DNA from: Larkinella sp965227735
GTDB lineage: Bacteria > Bacteroidota > Bacteroidia > Cytophagales > Spirosomataceae
NCBI RefSeq assembly: GCF_965227735.1
Contig: NZ_OZ245776.1
Span: 5,332,001-5,396,000, forward strand
Direction of reading: 5' to 3'
Length of the DNA stretch: 64,000 nucleotides
In this document: in pieces, positions 1 to 9,839 of the stretch
Layout: the number at the start of each line of letters is the position of its first letter
Numbering within the stretch: the stretch's first letter is position 1
Made by a program: the position numbers and the translations under genes
The notes under the pieces: generated by a model
The model's input: the letters and a program-made list of their open reading frames with translations, nothing else
Database searches by the model: none
Told to the model about the DNA's origin: nothing

Positions 1-15
1 GGCGGTTTGAGGAAG

Positions 16-3000
16 TTACCAGGGACAGGTTCGACTGTCTAAAAACCACTTCATGGCTCCGTAAATGAGCAAATCGGCGACCGGTTTTAGCGTGAAATCG
101 CTCACGGCGGGCGCGGAAGGATTACCTCCCCCCCAATTGTAGACACTCGACCAGGCGAAGCTCCCGTTGTTGCTGACAAAACCGTACTTCATTCCCGGAT
201 TGCCATCATTAACCAACTGCTGCGTCCAATGCTGATGTGCCTGACCAGTATACGATTGGAGAACCAGATCGGTATCCAGCGTTTGATTCCCGCCAGCCGC
301 ACTGATAACCAGTCCCGTGCCGGACATGGTCGTGAGCTTAGTGGAAGAACCTACGGGGTCAATTTTCCAGATTTGTCCGTTCTGGCTATCGTCCGGATCC
401 TGTATTTTCAGGGTGCCATTCGCGTTGGTTAATCGTTTCCCGTTAGCGACCAACCGAAGGGAGTAGCAGTTCGGAGAGGTAGGACAGCCCACCGAAGTGA
501 GCCTGAAAATTCGATACGTACCTGCATAGTCCGGATCGGAGGTGTTCTGAACACTTCCCCATAATTGAAGTTCCGGGTCGACGCCACGGCTTCTTAAATC
601 CCAGGTATTTCCGGCGGCCTGATGCACCCGGTACTGCCCGCTGCCCGCAGCGGTTTGGGAAAAGCTCCAGAATTGAAGGGTCGTATTGGTAAAAGCAGCC
701 AGACGAACCAACTCTCCGTTGCCCGCTGCGTTGACGGACGCCACCTGCCCGCTCCCGTTTTGCGAGGTGAGTTTATACTGACCGTTTCCCTGTTGCTCGA
801 ATTTCCAGATTTGGTTGGCCTGTCCCACAACCCGCGTTTGCTGTTGAATGGTGTTGTCGCTCATCACCTGCATAGCTTTGCCGGAATAAACACTCGAAAT
901 GACAAAACACCCATTTCCTACGGCATCGCCCCCCGCGCAATTGGCGTTGGTTTGCACCGTTACCTGCCCGGCCGCACTGGTGCAGCCGTTGAGCGTGCAA
1001 GTTGCTAAATATGTACCGCTGTTGTTGACCAGCAGCGTGTTGCCGATGGCCCCCGTTGACCAGGTGATGGTTCCGCCCGTGCAGCCGTTGGCGGTTAGGG
1101 TGGCGGTCTGCCCCGGACAAATAGACGCGGGGTTGGCCGACAGGGCAGGAATTGGGGCTGAACAGCCCGGACAGGATACGGATAAAAGCTGGAAAAAACG
1201 GTACGGCTGGTTATAATGAAAATCGCCGGGATTGGTCATGCTGCCGTACAGTTGAGCTTTAGGACCGGCTCCTGCGCCTTCGATGTCCCAGGTTAGGCCC
1301 GCCGACAGACTGACCCGGTACTGCCGGGAGTTGGCAGCGGTTTCGTTAAAATTCCACAGTTGAAGGTTGGTGCCGGTATAGTTCCCAATCCGCAGAAACT
1401 CGCCCTGATTGGCCGAATTCGTTTGGAGGGCCTGACCACTGCCATTCTGGGTCGTCAACTTAAAAGTATTATTGGGTTGCTGATCGAATCGCCAGATCTG
1501 GTTGGTTTGCCCGCCGACCGGCGTTTGCTGCTGAACGGTATTGTCGTTCATCGTCTGTAATACTTTGCCGGACAAGGCGTTGTAAATCAAGAAACATCCG
1601 CTTCCAACCGAACTGTTGACCGTTGAAAACGGAGCGAGCTTCTTGGGGTTTTGTTCGCCGTTTGCATAATTGTAGTCGAAGGTTTTGAGCAAATTCAGGT
1701 CGTGGTCGCGAATGGCATCCAGTCGCCCAAAATTGTCGTATTCATATTGGGTTGCAAAGCCATTCGGATCGGTTGTGGTTTTTACACCCAGGAGCGGAAC
1801 ATCATAGGCATAGCGGGTCGTTAAACTGGCCGCGGTATTGTAATTGGATGTTTCACTGGTGAAAACCGAAAAAGGAACGATTCCAGGATTGTAGACATTC
1901 CATTCCAGGCGTGTGCGCAAACCATTCCGCAGCACGTATTCCAGCGGATTGGCCCGGCTATCGTAGGCTGTGTAAGTCAACTCCAGCCCGTATCGGGGGT
2001 CTTTGTTCGTCGTGCTGTTTGTCAGCGATAAGGGAACGTAGCTACTCAGCAGACAGCAGCGATCCATCACCTGCAGCCGGTGTGTTTCTTTCGGCAACGC
2101 ATACCCCGGAACGAGGCTGTTTTCTTCGAAAAGATTCAATTGACCCCCGATTAAATACGGATTGGGATCGGCAGAATAGCTTTTTCGGTATGCATATTCT
2201 TCAATAATGCTGTTCCGCTGTCCCCGATTCCGCAGGAGTTGAATGCCGCGTGTTGGCCCCGAAGCTGGCGTCGGAAAACTGAGGTCAAACGCGTACCGCA
2301 TCTGCCGCACGGTGATGCTGCCATCAGCGGCCGTAACGGTTTGCTGAGCCGGTTGGTAATCGGCGTTGTACACGGTTTCGGTACTGGTTGCGACGGCATT
2401 GCCATTGCCCGCAGGGTACTGGTAGGCCTCGGTTCGGAATAGCCGGATGTTTCCTTTGGGCCAGGGATAGTAGGTGGGCGGTGTATACTGGTTGCGTAGA
2501 TAGTCGCAGGGCGGTGGGGTTCTGGGATTGGAATAGTAGGTGGCCCATTCGGTTGTGTAGGTCAGGTTTTTCAGAATCAGAACCCCGACTTTTGCCACTT
2601 CAGTTTTTATCGGGTTCATATACGTGTTGACCTGCCGGTGAAGCATCTGGTTGGCCTGATTATAAACCGTTCTGGTGAGCAGTTGGCCCCGATCCCAATG
2701 ATAACTGGCGACATAGGTTCGTCCGGAATTACCCCCGCCTACTCCAAACGTTACGTCACCACTGGTTCGGAAGGTATAGACGGTTTTTCCGTTTTCATTC
2801 GAACCGTTGTAAGTGCCTTCATACTCGGCCACTTCCGGATACGTAACCGGGCTGCCGTCGAACGGGCTGATGCTGGAGGTGGGATTGGAGCCGAATACGC
2901 GGGTTTGTTGCCGACAGTCGGGAGGAAGCTGTTCGGAGTATACGTTGGACCAACTGCTTTTATTCAGGGTCACATTAAGGGCTCCGTATCCATTTTCACC

Positions 3001-4569
3001 GGAGCCGTAGCGGTATGTTTTGACTTTAAGCGGGTCATTGGCCGATGCCTGGGTCTCGATTCGGTTCACCCGAAGTCCGCCCGCTAACTGGATGGCATTT
3101 GTACCTGCGTCAAAATACCGGTTGGATTCGTAGAAAAAACGGGAATAGCCGCCCGTCGGGTAGGTTATTTTGTTCAGAATCCAGGCCTGCATGTGGGGAT
3201 CGCTACACGAGCGATTGGCTCCACCGACCGTTGTCGAACCCATGTAGCCAGCGGTGCCGTACAGGTTGACGGTTTGGACTGGTATAAGCGTGGTCGGGTT
3301 GCTGGCTCCGTTATAATAGCCCCAGACATCCCGGCTGCGCGATTGGGTTCCCGGCAGGTTCTGAGTCATGTTGTATTCGAACAGATATTTACTGATAATC
3401 CCGTTGTTGATATCCTGCATCAACACGGCGTTGAGTTTCAATGGCGCACTGAGATAACTGTAATTCTGCGGTTGAATAGTTGGAAAGTACCCCTGCTGGA
3501 GGTCAATCCGTTTGATTCGCTGGAAGGTGTTGGAACTAATGTTGAATCCATACACATCGATGTAATCCAACGCTTTTAGACCGGGTATGTCGGCTCGGTT
3601 TGCAGCTTCCGGCGTAAACGTTAGTTTCCCGCCCGGAAAAACGATTTCCTGCAACTGGCGGGTGGTATGATACGTACTGACCGCAGCAGAAGTGAAATTC
3701 TGATTGCCCAGAAAAGCAAAACTGCAATCACCAGAGGTCTGATCTACAATGGTTTGCGTATCGACGATGTCGGTGGTACTGGTATGACTGACGGATGTAT
3801 AATAAAACTGAACCAGATCATCCGGTCGGTTTCCCTGAATTTTGCTGAGCTGCCAGGCACTGGTGTAGCTGAGTTGTCCGCTGCCATTGTTAAAAGCGAC
3901 GGATTCGGTCTGGTCGAACGTATAAACGATGCCGTCTTCGTCGGTGACCGTAAAGCCGGTGATGGTTCCCGTTTGGGCTTGTATGAGACTGATTTTAACC
4001 CGCTCGAAAGGCATGGTGGTGGCAACGCTGCCCGTACCGTCCGGAATGAGCACAAACTTAAGGGTCCGTCCACCTGGAAAAGTCAGGTTAAACACATCAT
4101 ACCCGGAATCGTAGACCCGGTTATTATATTGTTCAAAGTAAAAGAATATGTTGTCGCAGTCCGTATTTCCACTCACATTGGGATCCAGGTTGGGATGAAC
4201 GCCGGGCCAGTACAAAATATCCGACTGTTCATCCGGCCGACCCGTCACGCTGCGTGAAATGACCCCGCCCGTATTTAAAGCCCAGCCCAAGCCAACCCAA
4301 CTCGCCTGATCCGTCACTTTATGCCCTCCGGCATGGTAATCGAAACTGACCGGAACCCGCACCTGACCCGCCGAGATGTTGAAAACCGGAACGGTGATCG
4401 ACGGTATTCCCGTATTCAAACTGACCGGATGCTCACCGAACCGGCCCAGCGATGCTACATTGGGTGATTGGGGCGACAAAGAAGGCCGTAAATTAGGAAC
4501 CTGACCTTGTGCCTTTGCTGCATTGACCGAAGCAAACAGCAGCAATGCAACGAGAAGAAACCGTTTCAT
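16..4569 (-). CDS. Secreted YD/Rhs-like protein with C-terminal lectin-like modules
   Basis: This 1517-residue protein starts with a clear signal peptide (MKRFLLVALLLFASVNAAKAQ). Residues 25-120 resemble the N-terminal part of Bacteroidota Rhs/SpvB-type shells (SLNTGIPSITVPVF, WVGLGWALNTGGVISR). The middle, to about residue 985, carries YD-like beta-strand repeats such as YEYDNFGRLDAIRDHD. From about residue 990 come three ricin-like beta-trefoil modules (about 990-1130, 1220-1355 and 1365-1455) with repeated Q.W motifs (NQIWRFDQQ, NQIWKFEQQ, GQIWKIDP). A short Ig-like stretch lies near 1140-1200. The usual Rhs core (GRW.V.DPL) and a variable toxin end are absent, so this is probably a surface or secreted adhesin rather than a toxin carrier. 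The stop lies 15 bases from the window edge and the gene is complete. It follows a small gene by 11 bases, so the two are probably co-transcribed. Domain calls are by eye. Confidence 0.85.
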   Translation of the reverse strand: MKRFLLVALLLFASVNAAKAQGQVPNLRPSLSPQSPNVASLGRFGEHPVSLNTGIPSITVPVFNISAGQVRVPVSFDYHAGGHKVTDQASWVGLGWALNTGGVISRSVTGRPDEQSDILYWPGVHPNLDPNVSGNTDCDNIFFYFEQYNNRVYDSGYDVFNLTFPGGRTLKFVLIPDGTGSVATTMPFERVKISLIQAQTGTITGFTVTDEDGIVYTFDQTESVAFNNGSGQLSYTSAWQLSKIQGNRPDDLVQFYYTSVSHTSTTDIVDTQTIVDQTSGDCSFAFLGNQNFTSAAVSTYHTTRQLQEIVFPGGKLTFTPEAANRADIPGLKALDYIDVYGFNISSNTFQRIKRIDLQQGYFPTIQPQNYSYLSAPLKLNAVLMQDINNGIISKYLFEYNMTQNLPGTQSRSRDVWGYYNGASNPTTLIPVQTVNLYGTAGYMGSTTVGGANRSCSDPHMQAWILNKITYPTGGYSRFFYESNRYFDAGTNAIQLAGGLRVNRIETQASANDPLKVKTYRYGSGENGYGALNVTLNKSSWSNVYSEQLPPDCRQQTRVFGSNPTSSISPFDGSPVTYPEVAEYEGTYNGSNENGKTVYTFRTSGDVTFGVGGGNSGRTYVASYHWDRGQLLTRTVYNQANQMLHRQVNTYMNPIKTEVAKVGVLILKNLTYTTEWATYYSNPRTPPPCDYLRNQYTPPTYYPWPKGNIRLFRTEAYQYPAGNGNAVATSTETVYNADYQPAQQTVTAADGSITVRQMRYAFDLSFPTPASGPTRGIQLLRNRGQRNSIIEEYAYRKSYSADPNPYLIGGQLNLFEENSLVPGYALPKETHRLQVMDRCCLLSSYVPLSLTNSTTNKDPRYGLELTYTAYDSRANPLEYVLRNGLRTRLEWNVYNPGIVPFSVFTSETSNYNTAASLTTRYAYDVPLLGVKTTTDPNGFATQYEYDNFGRLDAIRDHDLNLLKTFDYNYANGEQNPKKLAPFSTVNSSVGSGCFLIYNALSGKVLQTMNDNTVQQQTPVGGQTNQIWRFDQQPNNTFKLTTQNGSGQALQTNSANQGEFLRIGNYTGTNLQLWNFNETAANSRQYRVSLSAGLTWDIEGAGAGPKAQLYGSMTNPGDFHYNQPYRFFQLLSVSCPGCSAPIPALSANPASICPGQTATLTANGCTGGTITWSTGAIGNTLLVNNSGTYLATCTLNGCTSAAGQVTVQTNANCAGGDAVGNGCFVISSVYSGKAMQVMSDNTIQQQTRVVGQANQIWKFEQQGNGQYKLTSQNGSGQVASVNAAGNGELVRLAAFTNTTLQFWSFSQTAAGSGQYRVHQAAGNTWDLRSRGVDPELQLWGSVQNTSDPDYAGTYRIFRLTSVGCPTSPNCYSLRLVANGKRLTNANGTLKIQDPDDSQNGQIWKIDPVGSSTKLTTMSGTGLVISAAGGNQTLDTDLVLQSYTGQAHQHWTQQLVNDGNPGMKYGFVSNNGSFAWSSVYNWGGGNPSAPAVSDFTLKPVADLLIYGAMKWFLDSRTCPW

Positions 4570-4580
4570 AGGAGGGAGGA

Positions 4581-5090
4581 TTAACGGCGCACAAAATACG
4601 TACTGCCCTGGTAAAGCGTATTGTTCAGAAAACCGTCGGTAAACACCAGCGTATCCTTGCGACAGTCGTAACGAAACGTATCCCGAAAATTGAAAGCGGC
4701 TTTGTAGGTTTCAATCTCATCCGGTTTTCCCTCCCAGTAGAAGCGAATGACGTCATTCGCTACTTCGTAATGAAAGGAGATGGACAGGTCACTTCGTTTG
4801 GTATTCCGGCAATCATAAAAACTGAGTTCCCCTTTGTCTTTCCCCTTAAACTGGAGGACCAGTTCTTCTTCCAGCCGATTCTTTTGATTGGCTTTCCCCT
4901 TTTTTCCACTCCGTTCCTTATCGCAAAGCACGAAGTCGTTGCCCCATTTTCCCGAAAAACAATCTTTTACCAACGGAGCGGGGTACGCGGGGAAAGCACC
5001 GGGGCGGTATCGGCTCGTGTTGCCGACCAAAGCCAGAAAAATAACCAGCCCCATGTATTTGGCCTTCCTGAAAAGCAGTTCCATACCCAT
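4581..5090 (-). CDS. Hypothetical protein, 169 aa, single N-terminal hydrophobic segment
   Basis: I do not recognise this family. The N-terminus has one hydrophobic stretch (YMGLVIFLALVG) that could be a signal anchor. The rest is hydrophilic, with a Lys/Glu-rich patch (RSGKKGKANQKNRLEEE) and beta-rich sequence with paired cysteines (YDCRNTKRSD, YDCRKDTLVF). The layout resembles small secreted proteins that report a computed physical value, but no function can be assigned. It sits 5 bases after the SdrD-B-like gene and 11 bases before the lectin-tailed Rhs-like gene, so the three form one transcription unit. An alternative start lies two codons in (MELLFRKAK). Confidence 0.6.
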   Translation of the reverse strand: MGMELLFRKAKYMGLVIFLALVGNTSRYRPGAFPAYPAPLVKDCFSGKWGNDFVLCDKERSGKKGKANQKNRLEEELVLQFKGKDKGELSFYDCRNTKRSDLSISFHYEVANDVIRFYWEGKPDEIETYKAAFNFRDTFRYDCRKDTLVFTDGFLNNTLYQGSTYFVRR

Positions 5091-5095
5091 AAAAA

Positions 5096-7513
5096 TTAGT
5101 GTTTCACGAAACGAACGGTCGTTGTCTGATCGCCCTCGCTGACGGTTACGAAGTAATGACCACTGGTCAGCCTGGTCAGGTTGAGGGTCTGTGTATACTG
5201 ATGATCGGTTAAATTGCCGGCAGTCGTCATCAGGGGCTTGCCCTGTAAGTCCAACACGGTGAGCATCAATGCACCGGTTTGCTGATACCCGCGATAGCGC
5301 ACGGCCGTCTGCACACCTGCCGGATTAGGCGTGAGCGTCAGACGTTCCGGCTCGGCAGTCTGGCTGGTGGGGGCACAGGAGCCACACTCTAGCCCGATGT
5401 CTAACCCCGTCATCGACCCGCCCCCTGCCGGGGTAGTCAACCGGATCAGCGCCGTCTGGTCGGCCAGAATGGCGTCATTGTCAATTTGGTCAGCCTGGCT
5501 GGTGGCTACTGCTTTGCGCCGATCCGGCGCGGGCAAGCTCAGGCCCAAATGAACGGTTTGTTGCAGGGGTACGCGGATTTCGTAGTCCGTCAGGGGCTGT
5601 AAACCACCGGCTACCGATTGGTTATCAAAAGCATAATACCCCTCCTGATCGGTTTGGGTTTGTCCTGCCAATTTCCCTGCGCGATAGAGTGTTACCTGAA
5701 TGGCTGGCAGCCCCGGTTCGTCGGCATCCTGTTGGCCATTGGCGTTGCGATCGTGCCAGACCCGGTTGCCGAGGGTCAGCGGAGGAGGGTCAGCGATGAC
5801 TTCGACATCGCCCACATTGTTGGTTTTCCAGAAATAACCGGCCTTCTCCCCACCCGGGAATACTGCCAGCCCCCGAACAAAATTTCCGGTCTGATTGGCA
5901 AACCAGCGAAAACCGCCCGTCACATACTGACCCGGCACCGGTTCGCGGGCGGCTACGACCAGTTGCCCTTGCTCCGGCAGAAGGGCGAGTCCCCCCATAG
6001 CGGTTTCCTGGTGCCAAACGATGCCATCGGCCTGAAAGTGATCGTCGTGGTAAAATTCACCCCCGGTGGGTCCTTGCCGGTTATTCCGGCCAGCCGACTG
6101 TTGGTCACCCACACCGCCGTTTCGTTCGAGTTCGTAACGGCCATCCCGGAAAGCGACCCGCAACACATCCCCTCCCGACAAACCCCGGTAGGGCATCAAG
6201 GGCATGGAAGAATTCGGGCGAAAGAGTTGTCCATCCCCGGTTTGGTGTCCGAGTCGATCCATCAGGCCGAGAATCATCGATCCGTCGGTATCAAATTCAA
6301 TGTCAGCCAGGATAGGCTGTGGATAGATGAGCCAGTCGGGAGCCGACGAAACCCTGGCTTGCCGGTAATCATCCGTCCAGGGTTGCCACCCGGATACGCC
6401 GTAGTCGAGTATGCCCCGTGGATAATTCAAGGCCGTACTAAAAACCTCGGAAAAAGCAGGTGTGTCGGCATTCGGATCGAATCGGTATACAATGGCTCTT
6501 AGCTCCGAAACGCGTTTCGAATGACTGGCATCCTCAACAACACCCACGTAGACCTGGTCGTTGTGTATTTTAACGGCAAAAGGCCGGGCGTCGCCCGATT
6601 GGCCCGCCGTCAGAGGCAGTGTAAACTTTTTTACATCCGCGGGCTGGGGTAATGCGCCGTCAGCAGGCAGACGAATGGTATACAGAGCGCGGTCGTAAAG
6701 GTTCATGACGAACAGCATCTGCCCGTCGTCGGTTACATCCAGGCCCCCTAAGCTGCACTTGCCCACCAGGGAAAACATCAGCGAATCGTGGCTGACACGC
6801 GTAATGGTACTGCCCAAATCGCGTTTCAGATTAGCCGGGGCTGTAGCAAAGCCCAATGCATCGAGATTGATGAAGGGCAAAACCGTTCCGTCGTCGGGCG
6901 ACAGGCGGTAGATACCACCCGACCCTAATGGACCGAAACCGGCGTGCCGTTTCGCGAGAGCGGCCGCATAGAGCCGTTGGGAAGTTCGGTCATACGCCAG
7001 CCCCCAGAGCGAACCCACCTGCCGGGGAGTGGCGATTCGTTTCAGCGTGGATGGGTCGCTGGAGGCCGCAGTGATAGCCACCGCCGTGAGCGAATCAGCA
7101 CCCGCATCGCCGTAGTCGCCGTTCACATAAACCGTCTGAACCAGCCGAGGATTGGCCCCCAACTGGTTGGCAGGGTGCTGCACAACCAGATTGACCTCGG
7201 CGGGTGTTGTGGCAAACCGCACCAGGGGTGTGTTTGCCACCGGTTGCCAGCCTTTTTCCAGATTGCCAAATTCCAACCGGACTGGCTGTTGTGGAGGAAC
7301 CACCAATTGGTAAGTTCCATCGGCCCCCGTCGTCGTTTGGGCGATTAATCGCCCGTCTGTCCCATAAGCCATCACCGCCACCGAGCTTACCGGGCGTTCT
7401 GTGCCCTTGGTCCCGTTACGGGTATTGGCATCCTGCCAAACCCGCCCCGAAATCTGGGCGGATAGGGCCGACGAGTACAGGAACAAAACCAGTGTTGATA
7501 GATAGTTCATCAT
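5096..7513 (-). CDS. SdrD B-like domain protein with T9SS C-terminal sorting domain
   Basis: This is an 805-residue exported protein. It begins with a signal peptide (MMNYLSTLVLFLYSSALSAQ). A first B-type repeat follows at about 22-100 (SGRVWQDANTRNGTKG, then GADGTYQL). A long central region at about 140-580 looks like a beta-propeller or YVTN-like segment (LWGLAYDRTSQRLYAAALAK, GLDVTDDGQMLFVMNLYDR). A second SdrD-B repeat lies at about 585-700 (GNRVWHDRNANGQQDADEPG, DQEGYYAFDN). The last 80 residues match a type A sorting domain of the type IX secretion system (LTLTPNPAG at the start, SGHYFVTVSEG and RFVKH at the end), which directs the protein across the outer membrane and often anchors it to the surface. 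It heads the three-gene unit. Confidence 0.88.
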   Translation of the reverse strand: MMNYLSTLVLFLYSSALSAQISGRVWQDANTRNGTKGTERPVSSVAVMAYGTDGRLIAQTTTGADGTYQLVVPPQQPVRLEFGNLEKGWQPVANTPLVRFATTPAEVNLVVQHPANQLGANPRLVQTVYVNGDYGDAGADSLTAVAITAASSDPSTLKRIATPRQVGSLWGLAYDRTSQRLYAAALAKRHAGFGPLGSGGIYRLSPDDGTVLPFINLDALGFATAPANLKRDLGSTITRVSHDSLMFSLVGKCSLGGLDVTDDGQMLFVMNLYDRALYTIRLPADGALPQPADVKKFTLPLTAGQSGDARPFAVKIHNDQVYVGVVEDASHSKRVSELRAIVYRFDPNADTPAFSEVFSTALNYPRGILDYGVSGWQPWTDDYRQARVSSAPDWLIYPQPILADIEFDTDGSMILGLMDRLGHQTGDGQLFRPNSSMPLMPYRGLSGGDVLRVAFRDGRYELERNGGVGDQQSAGRNNRQGPTGGEFYHDDHFQADGIVWHQETAMGGLALLPEQGQLVVAAREPVPGQYVTGGFRWFANQTGNFVRGLAVFPGGEKAGYFWKTNNVGDVEVIADPPPLTLGNRVWHDRNANGQQDADEPGLPAIQVTLYRAGKLAGQTQTDQEGYYAFDNQSVAGGLQPLTDYEIRVPLQQTVHLGLSLPAPDRRKAVATSQADQIDNDAILADQTALIRLTTPAGGGSMTGLDIGLECGSCAPTSQTAEPERLTLTPNPAGVQTAVRYRGYQQTGALMLTVLDLQGKPLMTTAGNLTDHQYTQTLNLTRLTSGHYFVTVSEGDQTTTVRFVKH

Positions 7514-7746
7514 GGTTCATCTGATTTCTATGTTGTTTTTTGGTCTTGCGGATTGAAACGCTTTTTAAAGAATGGTATATGGGCTTTTAATTTGCGAGCA
7601 GTATAATTTGTTTGCAAAAGCAAGTCAAATTTGGCAATTATACTCATGCTATAAGTGGTTTCTCGGTGTACGTATTGACAAATATGATAAGTTGATATAC
7701 TTGCTCTTTATTCAATTGAATCATCTCCTATTCGGCTTAATTTCAT

Positions 7747-8154
7747 TTATTCCACCAGATAATATAGATCAATGTCTATTTCTCCATTTATTTTTACTAC
7801 TAAATCCAGGAAATGGTTGCTAAAGGATAATGACGGTTTTTCATCGTTTACGATTTCTACTACTATATCTACTTTAGTCTCTAAATTATTGATTTTTATG
7901 TAATCGGAAAGTTTAGATAGATTTGGTCTGAATTTTTGAAAGAAATTTTCCAGGAGTTCTTCTAAATATAAGGTCTCGATATACGAGTATGTCCAACAGG
8001 TTTCTTTTCTAAATAAATTGATTCGATTGGAAATAGTATCGCCTTTCAACCAAGTAGAAGATGGATTTATCCCTGTTAACTCACTAAATAAAAGAGGGTT
8101 AAGTAGATCTCCAAAGATCGAAAAAACAAGTTTTATTTTAGTCGAAGTTCTCAT
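7747..8154 (-). CDS. DUF4279-like putative immunity protein
   Basis: The 135-residue protein opens with KLVFSIFGDLLNPLLFSELTGINPSSTW and continues KGD, the pattern of DUF4279 proteins. DUF4279 genes are often found next to polymorphic toxin tips and are treated as immunity-like. The gene is far more AT-rich than the neighbouring Rhs core sequence, as expected for exchangeable immunity genes. It lies 129 bases downstream of another immunity-like gene in the cassette whose toxin end is ParB-like. It could be a second immunity gene for that cassette or the leftover of an older, lost tip. The family call is by pattern recognition only. Confidence 0.6.
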   Translation of the reverse strand: MRTSTKIKLVFSIFGDLLNPLLFSELTGINPSSTWLKGDTISNRINLFRKETCWTYSYIETLYLEELLENFFQKFRPNLSKLSDYIKINNLETKVDIVVEIVNDEKPSLSFSNHFLDLVVKINGEIDIDLYYLVE

Positions 8155-8283
8155 TTTAAAAATTCACCAGTTTGAATAGGAACTCTTTTACCACCTTTTT
8201 GAAGAATGAGAATTTCATTAGTCTTCGTATCCTTATACAAATTATATTAAGATATTTGAATGAATTTTATTGTTTTTAAAAAT

Positions 8284-8733
8284 CTATTTGTTCAATTTAT
8301 CTAAAAATGATTTGTATAGTGGGTGTATAATTATGTCTTGCTCTATCAATTCTGCTATAGGGCTAAGAATCTTTAAAGTATCATTTAACAATACACAGCC
8401 ATACTTCTGGGAAAAGTCACAAAGTGCCAATACGAATTCCTTATAATTATTTCTTACATCTATTCTTATGGAAATTTCAACAATTATATTATTATCCATT
8501 AAAAGCTCAATGCAGTTTGAGCTTTCATCTCCAAATAAGATGATATCACTTGACCAAGATTGTTTTAATGGTAGAAAAGACTTAAAGATGTTAAAATTAT
8601 TAATGGTTAATTGGCGATACTTCCACCAATTAATTTCATTTAATGCATTGTTATCGATAAATAAATTATCTCCAAAATAAGAATTGATCTCTTCTCCTGG
8701 GATAACAAATAGTTGATATTGCCAAATAGCCAT
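8284..8733 (-). CDS. Putative immunity protein of the ParB-like Rhs tip
   Basis: This 149-residue, AT-rich gene starts MAIWQYQLFVIPGEEI and contains a WW pair (NEINWWKYRQL) and a RIDVR motif. This pattern resembles immunity-like proteins found after toxin tips. Its ATG overlaps the stop of the upstream toxin cassette by one base (TAATG), which suggests translational coupling so that immunity is made together with the tip. No signal peptide or membrane segment is visible, so it would act in the cytoplasm, presumably by binding the toxin domain. The role is inferred from position, size and composition. Confidence 0.6.
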   Translation of the reverse strand: MAIWQYQLFVIPGEEINSYFGDNLFIDNNALNEINWWKYRQLTINNFNIFKSFLPLKQSWSSDIILFGDESSNCIELLMDNNIIVEISIRIDVRNNYKEFVLALCDFSQKYGCVLLNDTLKILSPIAELIEQDIIIHPLYKSFLDKLNK

Positions 8734-9611
8734 TAGTAAGGTGAATAGATTAGGTCTTCAACTGTTTTGTATCCTGCATAAGGCAATTTTACTTGTTGAA
8801 CCGGAACATCTTGAATTCCTAATTCTTTTGCTGCCCTTAAACGATGATGGCCATCTACTACAAATCTTTTTCCATTATGTTCAACAAATTTTATCGACTC
8901 CTGCACACCGTTAAGTTTTATATCCTCTTTAAGCTTTGCAAAAGCATTTTTAGACTTGGTTATCCCGTGAGTTATTTCTAATTCAAAAGGGCTTAATTTA
9001 GTTACTACCTTAGCGGCCAATTGTTTAGCCGCAACAATCTTGCTCCCCGGATTCGATTTACTCAACAAACCCAATCCCCCTAACAATTTGGTCGGGCTAA
9101 ATATGGTGATTAAGTTATCAATAATCCGGGTCGGATCATCTTCGTCCCGTTTATCGGCAGCGAACAGCCAGGCATTGGTACGATCACTGGGATCAAAATA
9201 CGCACTTCCGTCGGGATTAATCGTTTGCCCGGATTCACTCAGAAGAGGTCCAGATACTTTATCTTTTTTCTTGCTGCTCGCGGGGTTATCTCTCTTGCCT
9301 GGTCCATCGCCAGCATCCTGATAAGTCCCATTGAACTCCATCGACCCCGTCGAATACCGACTGTCCTGTTTGCTGTACCCATCAGAATACTCAAACATCC
9401 CATCCGGATCCGTCACCAAAACCGGGTTATTATACGCATACCGATACGGCGTTAAGCCTGGTTCCACATCCGCCAGCGGATCGACCACACTCCAGCGCCC
9501 AATCGTGGGATCATACATCCGGGCCCCGTAATCCAGCCAGGGCGTTTGCAACTGTTGCTCCTTGCCGTTGTAGAGGTACTTGTTGGTGTTGACATCGCCT
9601 TGCCGCAGCAC
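8733..9611 (-). CDS. Displaced Rhs tip cassette with ParB-like C-terminal toxin domain
   Basis: The first 95 residues repeat the end of the Rhs core found in the main rhs gene (NTNKYLYNGKEQQ, GARMYDPTIGRWSVVDPLAD, PDGMFEYSDG). The rest is unrelated to the main gene. Residues about 200-280 match a ParB/sulfiredoxin-like fold (KLKEDIKLNGVQESI, then VVDGHHRLRAAKELG), a fold used by several polymorphic nuclease or NTPase toxins. DNA homology to the main rhs runs to about 9642, where an in-frame TAG ends it, so the only start is an internal GTG at 9611. The cassette is therefore an orphan tip with no shell or signal peptide. It could be expressed inside the cell, or serve as a silent donor for recombination into the main rhs gene. 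Confidence 0.75.
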   Translation of the reverse strand: MLRQGDVNTNKYLYNGKEQQLQTPWLDYGARMYDPTIGRWSVVDPLADVEPGLTPYRYAYNNPVLVTDPDGMFEYSDGYSKQDSRYSTGSMEFNGTYQDAGDGPGKRDNPASSKKKDKVSGPLLSESGQTINPDGSAYFDPSDRTNAWLFAADKRDEDDPTRIIDNLITIFSPTKLLGGLGLLSKSNPGSKIVAAKQLAAKVVTKLSPFELEITHGITKSKNAFAKLKEDIKLNGVQESIKFVEHNGKRFVVDGHHRLRAAKELGIQDVPVQQVKLPYAGYKTVEDLIYSPY

Positions 9612-9642
9612 CGCCAGACCAAAACTGTAGTACTCCGTTTGC
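9315..9642 (-). repeat. Rhs core homology block, copy 1
   Basis: This segment of the first orphan cassette is nearly identical to 10721-11038 (about 8 differences in 318 bases by eye). It is also closely related to the matching part of the main rhs gene around 12960-13270. The homology stops sharply at 9642, with sequence upstream unrelated. It is the stretch through which tips could be exchanged by homologous recombination. Confidence 0.8.
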
Positions 9643-9839
9643 TATAATTATGTTAGCTTGTTGCCTATATCAAAGAACAATTCGCCAGCCCCGAATCTCT
9701 ACCGATTTTATAGTTTTATTCGAGTCTCAGAATTCAAAAAAACGTAGATGTCGAATTGGTCGTTTAAAGTCAGAAAAGTTGTAAACTACCGGATAAAATA
9801 ATACACTTTAAAACGCCATTGATCGGCACCAACAGCATG

